From positions 10,437,258 through 10,501,257 of the forward strand of contig CM034543.1 of the NCBI GenBank assembly GCA_020002185.1: a stretch of DNA of 64,000 bases, in the 5' to 3' direction. A program made the position numbers and the translations under genes. Origin of the DNA: Paraescarpia echinospica (lineage: Eukaryota; Annelida; Polychaeta; Sabellida; Siboglinidae). Under the pieces are notes generated by a model. That model searched no databases and was not told the origin of the DNA. It saw nothing but the letters and a program-made list of their open reading frames with translations. Position 1 is the stretch's first letter; the number at the start of each line of letters is the position of its first letter. Below, piece after piece: positions 48,108 to 58,244 of this stretch.

Positions 48108-50000
48108 ACAAGATTGACATCCAGAGAATTAACTCTAGATGGCAGGTGGACAAGGAAGCCATTTGACTTATCGAGAGTCCAACCCTTTTATTTACATATA
48201 TCCAGCCCTTCTGAGGTATGTGTCAATTTTATTTTTAAACAAAATTATTCACACTACTAGCACCCACACAATCATCAGATAATCTGTTCCATTCATTCAC
48301 AGTCCTTTGTGAAAATGAGAACTTTCTTACGTCTAATCTACACTGCTCCCTTACTAATGTAACTCTTCATGTCCTCTAGTCTTTCTATCTTTCTTAACTG
48401 AAAAAAAACATATTTCTATCAATATTTTCATAACCATTCAATATTTTAAACACTTCTATCTGATCTCCTCTCAATCTCCTGGTCTCTAGTGTTGTTAAAC
48501 CACATTCTTTTAGGCGTTTTTCATAACTAAGATCCCTCGGTTTTGGTATCATTTTAGTCGCTCTCCTCTGTACTCTTTCTAGCATATCTATGTCCTTCTT
48601 GCGGTATGGCCTCCACGCTTGTATACAATATTCTAAATGAGGCCTAACTATTGTTTTGTACAGCGGTATTATTAGTTCTTTTTCTTTATATGCTATGTTT
48701 CGCCTAATCAATCCAAGGATTTGATTTCCTTTTGAAGCTGCAATTCCACACTACTCTGAAACCTTCATGTCAACACTAATTGTCAGCCCTAAGTCTTTTT
48801 CTTTTACAGTAGTACTTAGTACAGTACCCCCCATTGTATATTCTACATATTCGTTCCCATGTCCTGTGTGAAGGCATTTACATTTCCCAAAATTGAACAA
48901 TATTTGCCACTTTTTAGAACATTTGATCAACCTGTCAAGATCATCTTGTAAATGCTGTCTATCTCCATCACTTTTAATCCTTCTAAACACTTTTGTATCA
49001 TCTGCAAATTTCATCACCTTGCTAGCTATATCATCGTCCAAATCGTTGATATATATTAAGAATAATATAGGTCCCAGTACTGATCCCTGTAGAACCCCAC
49101 TCAAAACTGATTTCCAGTTTGAAGCCTCCCCATCAACAACTACCCGTTGTCTTCTGTCAATCAGCCATCTTTCTATCCAGTTAATTATACCATTTCCTAT
49201 GCCATGGGCCTTTAGTTTAAGCAGTAATCTCTGATGTGGCTCTTTGCCGAAAGCTTTTTGAAAATCTAAGTAGACAATATCTACTGATCCATCATCTACC
49301 CAATTAGTGATATCTTCCAAAAACATAACATATTTGTTAAGCATGACCTCGCTTTTAGAAACCCATGTTGAGATGGGTTTATCAAGTTATGTTTAACAAG
49401 AAAATCCACCATGTGATCGTTAATTAGTCTTTCTAATAATTTACAAATCACCGATATTAAACTAACTGGTCTATAATTATTTGACTTGTTTCTCGAACCT
49501 TTTTTGAATAATAGTATAATGTTTGCTTCTTTCCATTCTAAAGGAACAACTCCCTCTTCTAATGACAAGTTGAAAACTTGCAAGCGGTATGCTAATTTGT
49601 TGTACAATTTCCAATAGTAGTTTGGGTGGAGTACCATCCACTCCAGGTGATTTATTTTCCTTCATAGCCCTAATTTTCTTAGCTGCCATTTCTGGGGTTA
49701 CAATTAACTGTCTTAAATAGTCTGAGTCTGCCCCCTTGAACTTAGCCTCTGGTACTGGCAGTGAAATATTGTCTTCTCTGGTAAACACTGAACTAAAATA
49801 CTCATTCAGGTCTTCTGCCATTAAGAATCCTTCTGATATTATATTTCCAGCACTATCTTCTAGAGGACCGACCTTATCCTGAACTTTCTGTTTGCTTCGA
49901 ACATACGCATAACAACTCTTGCTGTCATGTTTTATATTATAAGCTAATTTATGTTCATAGCTTCTCTTTGAATTTCTAATTTCAGCTGTAGCTTGGTTTA
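48108..50000 (-). mobile_element. CR1-like LINE, longest copy (ORF2 pseudogene)
   Basis: Read from 50000 downward: NQATAEIRNSKRSYEHKLAY, ENKSPGVDGTPPKLLLEI (finger region), NNYRPVSLISVICKLLERLI, VDIVYLDFQKAFGKEPHQRL (motif A; the second Asp of the usual AFDKVPH is Gly), GSVLGPILFLIYINDLDDDI, MKFADDTKVF (motif C), then the C-terminal blocks. There are at least three frame changes. The 3' terminus is TTTAACAAGATTG (48110). The 5' end is truncated and abuts the left end of the Polinton-like element within about 10 bp, with no LINE sequence on the far side of that element. Confidence 0.92.
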
Positions 50001-50010
50001 CACTTAACAC

Positions 50011-50368
50011 AGTTGATTACCCGGATGCAAGCTGGTATGAACTTGTATTCCCAAAACTCCCCCTGACGGATAGATCATGAACTACAAACATCATCCCTGA
50101 CGGATATCAGTGAACCAAATATCGATAGTGCTAAAGTTCGTGTCTCTTGTTTTTTCTCAAGTGCTTACTCCTGGTGGATACATCATCATCAACTGAACGC
50201 ACCCCTGTTAGATAAGTGGTGAACTAAATAACTACTCTGCAGTCCGCGCTTTTGTACTTTCTACTCTGAGGTCCGTGCATTTGTACTTTCTACTCTGCGG
50301 TCCGTGTTTTTTTACTTTCTACTCTGCAGTCGGTGATCTTTCGGCACGCCCACGTGACCTTTACGTTC
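50011..50368 (+). repeat. Left terminal inverted repeat
   Basis: Pairs with 60341-60667. Differences are a handful of substitutions and one ~30-bp length change, because TACTTTCTACTCTG.GGTCCG is present in one extra copy on the left. It contains direct sub-repeats around TATCCGTCAGGG-type phrases (complement CCCTGACGGATA at 50060 and 50095), the sort of iterated subterminal site expected for replication or terminal protein binding. Confidence 0.92.
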
Positions 50369-50387
50369 AAAGTATTCCTATATAAGG
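50343..50387 (+). promoter_or_regulatory. E-box/TATA promoter module of gene A
   Basis: GGCACGCCCACGTGACCTTT (50343-50362) followed, 22 bp after the CACGTG, by TATATAAGG (50379-50387). Exon 1 of the zinc-finger gene starts just downstream. The same 20-mer with a TATA box at the same spacing occurs before the two leftward units. Confidence 0.75.
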
Positions 50388-50576
50388 CCGTGGAGACGAT
50401 CTGCTTGTCATTTGTCATTTGACATCGTCTTGGCTAACTTCACTCGGTTTGGATGGAGCTACGCTGAGGCGGCCAGAGGGCCGCAGGCCATTACGGCCAG
50501 GACAGCGGGTTTGACCCCTATTCTCTACACGTTGGCCTTCCCTCCGCTAGCGGGAACACTACGACCATCCCTAAAC

Positions 50577-51991
50577 ATGGTAGGTCTTTATTAATATTAT
50601 ATTTCCATTTCATTATTTTTCGTGTGTATAATTATCTTGCATTAAGACACTGATGAAAACGTCTAATAACAATCCTTCTTACATTTAGAACGTCGACTGT
50701 GGGAATGAAACTTCCGTGGCTGCCACGGCGCCCGCCCCTGTCGTGAAGCTACCACCCCCCTCCCTTGCTGCCTTCACCTGCCAACTATGTAAGGTACCTT
50801 TCACACGGCGCAACAGTTGGAAGCGTCACGTTGCACGCGGCTGTTGTGGGGGTCGGAAACGGACGGCCGAGGAGGCCGAGCTGGACGCGCTGGTGGTGAG
50901 TTAAACTTTATATTGCATTACTATACACTTTCGCCTAAAAAGGTAGCTCCTACCTTCTTCCCACCAAAAAGGTGGCTCCCTATGTATTTTTCCACTAAAA
51001 TGGCACCTCTATGTATGTTTACTTCCGCTAAAATGGCGTCCCTATATATTGTTTACATGTATATTGTTTACTTCCGTCAAAATGGCGTCCCTATATATTG
51101 TTTACATGTATACTGTTTACTTCCACTAAAATGGCACCTCTATGTATGTTTACTTCCAGTAAAATGGCATCCCTATATATTGTTTACATGTATTTTGTTT
51201 ACTTCCGTCAAAATGGCGCCGCTGTGTATGTTTACTTCCACTAAAATGGCGCCCCTATGTATGTTTACTTCCGTCAAAATGGCGTCCCTATATATTGTTT
51301 ACATGTATATTGTTTACTTCCGTCAAAATGGCATCCCTGTATTTTGTTTACATGTATATTGTTTACTTCCGTCAAAATGACGTCCCTGTATTTTGTTTAC
51401 TTCCAATAAAATGGCGGCTCATACATACTTCTTGTCAACATACCTGCTCCCATCCTATTCCTATTGAAGCACTGTCTCCATATACTTGTCATCTTCCTAG
51501 CGACTGCTGGTCACGTGACCAAAAGTCACGTGTCTTTTGGTCACATGTTTTCCTAACATAGATTCTCTAATATTTAATTATTCTTGTAGAAATTCATCAA
51601 CGGGCCCATGTCGACAGCACCGGCGGCTCCGACAACCATCGGGACAGCCCCGGTCCCTACAGCCACCGGAACAGTATTGGCCCCGACAGCCACAGCGACA
51701 GTCCCGGCGCTGCACTTCGCGTGCTGTATGTGCGACAGCACCTTTAGCAAAAAACATAATTGGCAGCGTCACGTCAAAAAGGAAGCGCACGTTGAAGAAA
51801 TAATGGTAAATCTATCATGTTGATTAAATGTTTTTAGATGCTGCTACAAATGTCATCTGTTTATGTTTTGTATACCATGATTAAAACACAACTTGTGTTT
51901 ATTTCAGGTGTTGCTACAAATCCCGTCTTATTATACTTTATATATCATGATTAAAAGTCAACTTGTGTGTTTATTTCAGCGCCAAGAATAG
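50577..51991 (+). CDS. Zinc-finger protein A of the Polinton-like element (spliced, two fingers)
   Basis: The first exon is mostly 5' UTR; its last three bases are ATG (50577-50579) directly before a GTAGGT donor. Coding exons: 50689-50895 and 51590-51805, all phase 0. Exon 2 is Ala/Pro-rich, then a C2HC finger FTCQLCKVPFTRRNSWKRHV ending ARGC, and a basic RKRTAEEAELDALV tail. Exon 3 has an Ala/Thr/Pro linker and a C2H2 finger (CCMCDSTFSKKHNWQRH, KKEAH). The next acceptor (51979) gives three codons and TAG (51989-51991), about 145 residues in all. An AG 12 bp further on (exon from 51992) skips the stop and would continue in frame to ATG|GTGAGT at 52063, then to the polymerase exon at 52410. 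So the finger module may be a stand-alone DNA-binding protein or an alternative N-terminus of the polymerase. It is paralogous to gene B. Confidence 0.7.
50940..51420. repeat. Intron minisatellite with 11 AAAATGGC (YY1-like) motifs
   Basis: Motif starts at 50997, 51030, 51079, 51128, 51161, 51210, 51243, 51276, 51325, 51374 (AAAATGAC) and 51408. Spacings are 33 or 49 bp, the longer unit carrying an extra ACATGTATATTGTTT. AANATGGCG is the core recognised by YY1. The intron of gene B has a shorter version at 33-bp spacing. The array is open in one frame and yields a false 187-codon ORF. Confidence 0.9.
51836..51980 (+). repeat. Tandem duplication of an intron 3' end
   Basis: Two adjacent ~72-bp copies, each ending in a good acceptor (CTTGTGTTTATTTCAG at 51908 and TTGTGTGTTTATTTCAG at 51979). 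Only the second leads into the following exon in a usable way. Confidence 0.8.
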
Positions 51992-52409
51992 GAGCGCATC
52001 GCTGCTGCTGACAATGTTCCAACTACCTCTGCGCCGCCTGCGCCCGTAACCAAAGGTACTATGGTGAGTAATCTTTGAAGATGTCGGGTATTATCACTGA
52101 CCACGTCTGTATTTAGTGTACATATCAACTGAAGAAATTGATTAACGCGTCATAAAAGATAACTATTCTCCCGTCTAGTGATGCGTACCTTTATTGTAGT
52201 GTTTTTCAATCTTGTGTGTTTAATTAGTTGAATACTTTACTACATGTTTCACTATCCAAGTTATTAACAACTTTGTTGGTTGTATTAACTTAATTAACTT
52301 AATCTAACAAGGAATATGTTATCTTCAACAAAAGGAAAATTATCCTATGAATTACTATTCGACAATGAACTCCTATTGTATTGTATTGTAAAAACATACG
52401 TTATTGTAG

Positions 52410-55400
52410 AAATCGCAAAAACGCCGACGGTCTCCGTCAGCGCCTTCGTCACCGACATCTTCACCATCACCAAAAAGGCCGTAACCTGCAGCCTCGCCGT
52501 CGCCACCAGCAGCTTCTCCGTTATTCTTTAAACAAGATGCACTTGTACCACCGGAAGTGGTAGATTTTGTACCTGATAATTTGTTTAATTTTTATAGGAG
52601 TCAGTGGTCGGCTATTCGCACACATTATCGTAGGGGGCCCGTCCAGAGAACCTACAACATTCGATTAACGGATACTGACATAACATCGTTACATCCAACA
52701 TTGTGGAACATTTTTGATGAACAGACTACCGCCTTCAAAATTAACTTAAGCTTCGGATTTATTTTATATAACCAGAAAACGAAAGAACATCGTTATTTTC
52801 ATTCTTCTAAAAATGTTTCGGGTAGGTTTCTGGACAGGCCCCCTTTAATTACTAATGCAGATGAGTTTCAGTCGTTTTTAAATTCGTTTGAAGAAAAATA
52901 TATTTTAAGTTGGGCTATTGTGCAAAGGCCCAGTTCTCAGTGGATATGTCGTTTGGTAACCAACATTACTTTTTTATAAACATTATACCTGATCACCCTA
53001 TAGGTACTTGTGAGCACATAGTCCTTCCCGACTATGTGCTCACAAATAAAGGTTTAAATTCATTGGTCTGTGACTTATCCCGATACGGCAAGCCTCCATA
53101 TGGAGATAATCTTTGTTTTTTTCGTGCGCTTGCACTAAGTCATGGAGGTGATATTGATCATCTCCAGCCTCATGTTGCCGCTTTATACAACATGTACCAA
53201 GAGGCTATAACAATGCCCGGTCTGTGAAGCATTTCCCTGGCTCTAAGTTAAGTGATCTTTATGACATTGAAAAGCTTTTCCATATCAATATAGTTGTTTA
53301 TCAATTACTCGATCATCACGACGACGACGACGACGAGAACTCGGTAGCGTGTCATTTACTGAGACGTTCAACTTGTAAATTCCCCGATACTTTAAATTTG
53401 AATCTTTTCGAAACACATTTTTCTTATATCCACGATATTAAAACATACACACGGTCTTTCAAATGTGACAAACTTTGGCATACAGAATGGTCCTTAAAAA
53501 GATGTGTGGTGTGCTTCACGGATTTCTTGAAGAACTACCCGTCATTGGCTTTAATTCCGGAAAATACGATTTGAACGTCATAAAAAAATATATCGCACCA
53601 CACTTCCTGACAACCGACGTAGGTGACGAGACGGACAAGAACGAATCTAATAAGAAATCTAAAAACTCCATGTTCATGGTAATGCGTCATACTAATCTGA
53701 TTTGTTTAAAAACAGCGACTTTGAAATTTTTGGACATCATAAATTATTTGGCCCCCGGTTTTAGTTACGATAAATTTCTGAAAGCTTACGGATGTGTACA
53801 AACTAAAGGATACTTTCCCTACGAGTGGGTGACTTCGTTAAGTAAACTCGACTGTGAATCCCTTCCTCCAAAAGAAGATTTTCACAGCGATTTGAAAAAC
53901 GAAGATATTTCTGACGAAAATTACGCGAACTGCGAACAAATTTGGCGCGATCACGATATGAAAACTTTTCGTGCCAAAACTCGCACCATTTATCAATTTC
54001 ACGGTTGCTATTTTCACGGTTGTCGTTGTAACGTGGAGCACACCAACTCTATCAACGGAAAGTCTATGGCCGATCTCCTATCAGAAACTAAAAAGAATAC
54101 TACGTATTTGGGTAAATATGCCGAGGTCGTCGAAATGTGGGAATGTCAATGGAAAGAAATTCGGAAAAATTCCGAAGTAAGACATTTTCTAAATTCAAAA
54201 TTTCCTCACCGTAACCTGAAGTGGGAAATGACCCAAGATAAAGTTTTACAAAATGTAGTTGAAGGTCGCCTATTTGGCATGGTAGAGTGCGACATTTTTG
54301 TTCCAGATCATCTTAAAGATTATTTTGGGGAAATGCAACCCATTTTCAAAAACATTGACATTACCCGTGACGACATCGGTCCCTATATGCGAGCTTACGC
54401 TGAAGAGCACAATATATTATCTACTCCTCGGCGTACACTGGTGGCTTCGTATTTTGGAAAACAAATTCTTTTAGGTACACCTTTGTTAAAATGGTATTTG
54501 AAACACGGACTGATCGTATCTCACGTTTATCAAGTTTTAGAATACGAACGCAATCCGTGTTTCAAACATTTTGCCAATGCCGTCTCGAATGCCCGCCGCG
54601 AAGGTGACGTGCACCCGGACAAGGCCGTTATTGGTGATACGATTAAACTTCTTGGGAATAGTGGCTATGGAAAATGTATCACTAATAAGGATCTCCACAG
54701 AAAAGTTATCTTTTGTAATAGTAAAACGGCGAGCCAAGGAATTAACAGTCATCGTTTTCGTCAGCTAAACCCAATTACGGAATCCGTGTACCAATTGACA
54801 ATGAACAAGAAATCCATTAAATACGATCTCCCTCTTCAAATTGGTTTTATGGTTTACCAGTATGCAAAGTTGAGAATGCTGGAATTTTCTTACGATTTCA
54901 TAGATTATTACGTAGAGCGCCCTCTCTTCCAATATTGCGAAATGGATACGGATTCCGCATATTTAAGTCTAGCTTTTTCTTGTTTAGACGATTGTGTTAC
55001 GACCGATAAACGACAAGAATACTTTACAAACTTGTCCCGGTGGTTTCCTGCTGTTTGTTGTGACGCGCACGCGTCCGATTATGTCACTTGTCGGATGGAA
55101 GGGAAAGAATGGGTCCCTTCGGAATCGTGTTGTATTGCGCGTGCACGTCACGACAAAAGGACACCTGGTCTATTCAAAATAGATTATGAAGGTAGAGGTT
55201 TTATCGGGTTGTGCAGCAAAACATATTATTGTTTTGGTGATACGGATAAATTCAGCACGAAAGGTCTAAATAAGAGACACAACGAAATTGACAAAGACAC
55301 ATTTTTGAAAGTACTCAGAACCAAAGAGAGTGGCGTTGGAAAAAATCGAGGGTTTCATGTGAAGAATGCTTCAGTTTTTACTTATATTCAAGAACGTTCT

Positions 55401-55472
55401 GCACTTACATATTTTTATTGCAAACGACCGGTACAAGCCGATGGAATCTCTACCTCTCCGTGTCTGGTATAA
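52410..55472 (+). pseudogene. Protein-primed family B DNA polymerase, decayed
   Basis: Starts at an acceptor (TTATTGTAG|AAA) with a basic Ser/Pro linker (KSQKRRRSPSAPSSPTSS). Breaks: TAA at 52482-52484 in the linker; a one-base change in the T-run at 52970-52975; a frame change near 53215-53225. Two deletions are inferred from missing blocks. One is at about 53510, where the Exo I region should lie between TEWSLKR and LHGFLEELPVIGFNSGKYDL (Exo II). The other is at about 53968, where the Exo III region and palm motif A should lie before AKTRTIYQFHGCYFHGC. Retained: an N-terminal conserved block (SQWSAIRTHYRRGPVQRTYN), a possible OTU-like segment (DNLCFFRALALSHG), motif B (DTIKLLGNSGYGK), motif C (CEMDTDSAYLSLA) and the normal C-terminus (FYCKRPVQADG). 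Without motif A and Exo I the product could not polymerise. In Polintons this enzyme replicates the element from a terminal protein primer. Block order is from memory of the family. Confidence 0.85.
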
Positions 55473-55514
55473 TAGACACACCAGTAAATCTTCTCGTGAG
55501 CTACCTTCCCCGTG

Positions 55515-55592
55515 TATCATTCGGTATTGGTGTATCATTCGGTATTGGTGTAACATTCAGTCTTGGTGTAACATGTAGTCTTGGTGTAACCG
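55515..55592. repeat. 18-19 bp tandem repeat downstream of the polymerase
   Basis: Four imperfect units of GTATCATTCGGTATTGGT / GTAACATTCAGTCTTGGT. Further downstream, CTTGGGTGTCT-containing phrases recur three times (56011, 56069, 56158). Confidence 0.8.
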
Positions 55593-55638
55593 TGATCAGG
55601 TATGATGTTTATCGACCACTGACTCCTACTTGTCGATT

Positions 55639-55864
55639 AATAAAGAGTGTACTTTTCACATTTCACATTTACTGTTTGGTACACTCGAGAGATAGTCGTG
55701 GAATATCCGGTCTTAATATACCCGTGATGAACTATTGTTTTTATCGACTCCTATCTTGTCAATTATTAAAGAGTGTATCGACACACACACGTCATTGTTG
55801 CATCATCATCATCACCACCGTCCTATGCTTTTTTCTTTTTAAGTATGACACTGGTGAAAATAAA
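55639..55864 (+). terminator. Poly(A) signals for the rightward transcripts
   Basis: AATAAA at 55639-55644 and again at 55859-55864, 170-390 bp after the polymerase stop. Confidence 0.55.
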
Positions 55865-56427
55865 CGAAGTATATTGTATACTTCAATCGCTGCAAAAATC
55901 GTGTCATAAAATATATAAACACCGAGTGTAGCATACTGTCTAACAGTGATTGTGTATCATATGGAGTCGATTTGTATATAGTTTTACAAGATTTTATAAT
56001 AGTGACACTTACTCTTGGGTGTCTCATAACAAGAATATATGTGATATCATTCACAGGGATACTTTCTCTTGGGTGTCTGAATACAATATGTGTATCATAT
56101 GAAATCAATTTGTATATAGTTAAGGTTTACAAAATTTTATAAGATTGACACTTTCTCTTGGGTGTCTGAATAAAAAAAATTCACAAACGCACATATGGTG
56201 TCGACTTTGTTATTGCTTAATTAAGGTAATACAAGAACGTGCATGCTAACATTACATGCAAACATTACATACCACTCTTAAATCAAAATTCACTTAGGTA
56301 TATTGAACACCACCCACATTGATACGTTCACAAAATAATTGTTGTCACTGAAACGGGGAAAAGGGAGGTGTATCTTGATGACTATGAAAACTAAAAACAA
56401 ACACACTCGTCCATAGCATCAACACGA

Positions 56428-56433
56428 TTTTAT
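56428..56433 (-). terminator. Poly(A) signal for the leftward gene D
   Basis: TTTATT on the plus strand (AATAAA on minus), about 90 bp beyond the stop at 56523. The rightward and leftward units thus converge on 55.6-56.4 kb. Confidence 0.55.
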
Positions 56434-56522
56434 TTGAATATTCCCCATATGATCTCTCTTGAACACTGTTCCTGTGGATTGTACGTCCCACGCGAACCTG
56501 TTTTTGTCGCAAATCGGTAATA

Positions 56523-57460
56523 CTAATATGGTTCCCAACGTGTGATTTGCAAAGGTGTCACCGAATGAGCTGCGCGCCACGATGATGCAGGTCGTCTACG
56601 ATTCCGATGACGATCGCTGTCGAATGGAATGCTTTTTTCCTTTGACATATCGTCGTCCACTGACGCTGTCTGCATGTAAAGCCAACGATCTGAGTTCCCA
56701 ACTAAATCCATTGGCGTGTTGACGTCCTTGAGACCAAGAGCGAAGGTTTCCCATCCCACCGGTTCAAACGACTTCCGTTTTCTCAACACGTCATTCACAA
56801 GGTCCACGATATTACTTCCGGGAACCGCCTTGTTTCTGTACATCATCTCGCCGCGATCGTTCCAACTTACGGCACCTTTCATTTTATCGAGTAGTCTTCG
56901 TGCTTTCTGCTTCATAGTTTTTGGAACGCTGTCGATTATTTCGTTTTCGATGCTCTCCTTTTCGACTACTTCATTTTCGTTAGCAGGTTGTACTTTGTTT
57001 TCGACTTTGCTGGGAATTTTTTCGATGACCACACGCACGGGTTCAATACCTGGTTATACAACACAACTTTTTCCCTCTCGTGTATATCGCTTCGTTCCAA
57101 TATGCCTTGCATTTCGTTGTCGAGTCGTTGCAAGACACTCCCTATAGGGTTAGCAGTCAAAGGGCGTTGCGGTTGAATGTTTTCCAAAATATGGGGATCG
57201 ACCAGGGCCATCTTTTTTGTATACTCCTTGGTCACCTGAGACGGAGACGGGGATGTCGAGCTTGTTGATGGAACCGTAGGTACATGTGTCATAATGGGCC
57301 CTGAGACAAGTGAATCCAGTGACGTGGTGTTTGTCGATCGTCCACCGTGAATGGAGGCAATGTGCCGTTTCAAGTTGTCCCGACGTGAGAAATGTCTCTT
57401 GCAATTTGGGCACTGGAACGGTGATGTTATGGGCTTGTTGGCAGCCAGTAGAATAGTCGA
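56523..57460 (-). pseudogene. Zinc-finger protein D of the Polinton-like element (frameshifted)
   Basis: Minus strand. The open frame begins after a probable acceptor near 57455 (CATTAG|), with no ATG of its own, so an upstream exon is implied. First a C2H2 finger (FQCPNCKRHFSRRDNLKRH, then IASIH), then a Thr/Ser/Pro-rich linker, then LDNEMQGILERSDIHEREKV and LYNQVLN. The frame changes at about 57040-57060 and continues VVIEKIPSKVENK, KQKARRLLDKMKGAVSWNDR, VPGSNIVDLVNDVLRKRKS, ETFALGLKDVN. From memory, the 'LD.EM..IL...D....K...Y.QVL ... A..LL..(I/M)K ... W...G......VP.SNI.DL' pattern occurs in uncharacterised proteins repeated in many invertebrate genomes. Function unknown. The frameshift separates the finger from the helical half. 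Confidence 0.6.
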
Positions 57461-57599
57461 TGAGCTAATGATGCAGGTGTTTGTGGTTCAAATGCAAGCA
57501 ATGAAATGAATGGCGAGATGAACTGAACGCACTAAAATACGAAAATGTTACCACGGTAACATGTTGAAAAGATAAAATGTTAGAAAAGCGACGAAGGGA

Positions 57600-58048
57600 G
57601 GGTGTGAGTGAGTCAGGGCTTGTGTGATTGAATGAGTGAGTGAGTGAGTGAGTGAGTGAATGCGTGAGGGCTTGTGTGAGTGAGTGAGTGAGTGCGTGAA
57701 GGCTTCTGTGAGTGAGTGAGTGAGTGAGTGAATGCGTGAGGGCTTGTGAGTGAGTGAGTGAGTGAGTGAATGCGTGAGGGCTTGTGTGAGTGAGTGAGTG
57801 AGTGCGTGAGGGCTTGTGTGAGTGAGTGAGTGAGTGAGTGAGGGCTTGAGTGAGTGAGTGAGTGAGTGAGTGAGTGAATGCGTGAGGGCTTGTGTGAGTG
57901 AGTGAGTGAGTGAGTGAGTGAGTGCGTGAGGGGTTGTGTGAGTGAGTGCATGAGGGCTTGTGAGTGGGTGAGGGCTTGTGTGAGTGAGTGAGTGAGTGAG
58001 TGAGTGAGTGAGTGAGTGAGTGAGTGAGTGAGTGAATGCGTGAGGGCT
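57600..58048. repeat. (GTGA)n array with ATGCGTGAGGGCTTGTGTGA spacers
   Basis: Runs of GTGA of varying length interrupted about eight times by a GCGTGAGGGCTTGT phrase, making an irregular higher-order unit. The minus strand reads (HSLT)n without stops; I regard that as an artefact. It lies between genes D and B. Confidence 0.92.
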
Positions 58049-58123
58049 TAAGACAATGAGTAAGGTTCCCAACGTATGCATTGCATTACACTATGATAAA
58101 GACACAAGATAAGGTTTGGACAG

Positions 58124-58129
58124 TTTATT
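58124..58129 (-). terminator. Poly(A) signal of gene B
   Basis: TTTATT on plus (AATAAA on minus), 116 bp after the gene B stop. Confidence 0.5.
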
Positions 58130-58244
58130 CGTGAACAACACAAACGTATTTACATGTCACACTCCATAACTACAAGAACAAGAGATTAGACATTGATACA
58201 GAGTCTTGCAAAGTTTAATCGTATACAAGACAAAAGAAAGTTAT

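Noticed and set aside
50490..50505. GGCCATTACGGCC in exon 1 of gene A resembles a cDNA-library SfiI adaptor
   Set aside because: Only the 13-bp site is present. The rest of any adaptor is absent and flanking sequence is normal, so contamination is unlikely.
50817..51380. 187-codon ORF over the gene A intron
   Set aside because: Open only because of the 33/49-bp repeat units; the correct frame of the finger exon leaves at the GTGAGT donor.
53224..53574. Separate 116-aa gene
   Set aside because: Its blocks (EKLFHINIVVYQL, LNLNLFETHFSYIHDIKTY) are the middle of the polymerase N-terminal region in a shifted frame.
55418..55909. 163-codon plus-strand ORF after the polymerase
   Set aside because: Overlaps the polymerase end in another frame, then runs through tandem repeats and both AATAAA signals; probably 3' UTR.
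57548..58081. 177-codon minus-strand ORF made of HSLT repeats
   Set aside because: Translation of the (GTGA)n array. It overlaps nothing conserved and ends outside the repeat in random sequence.
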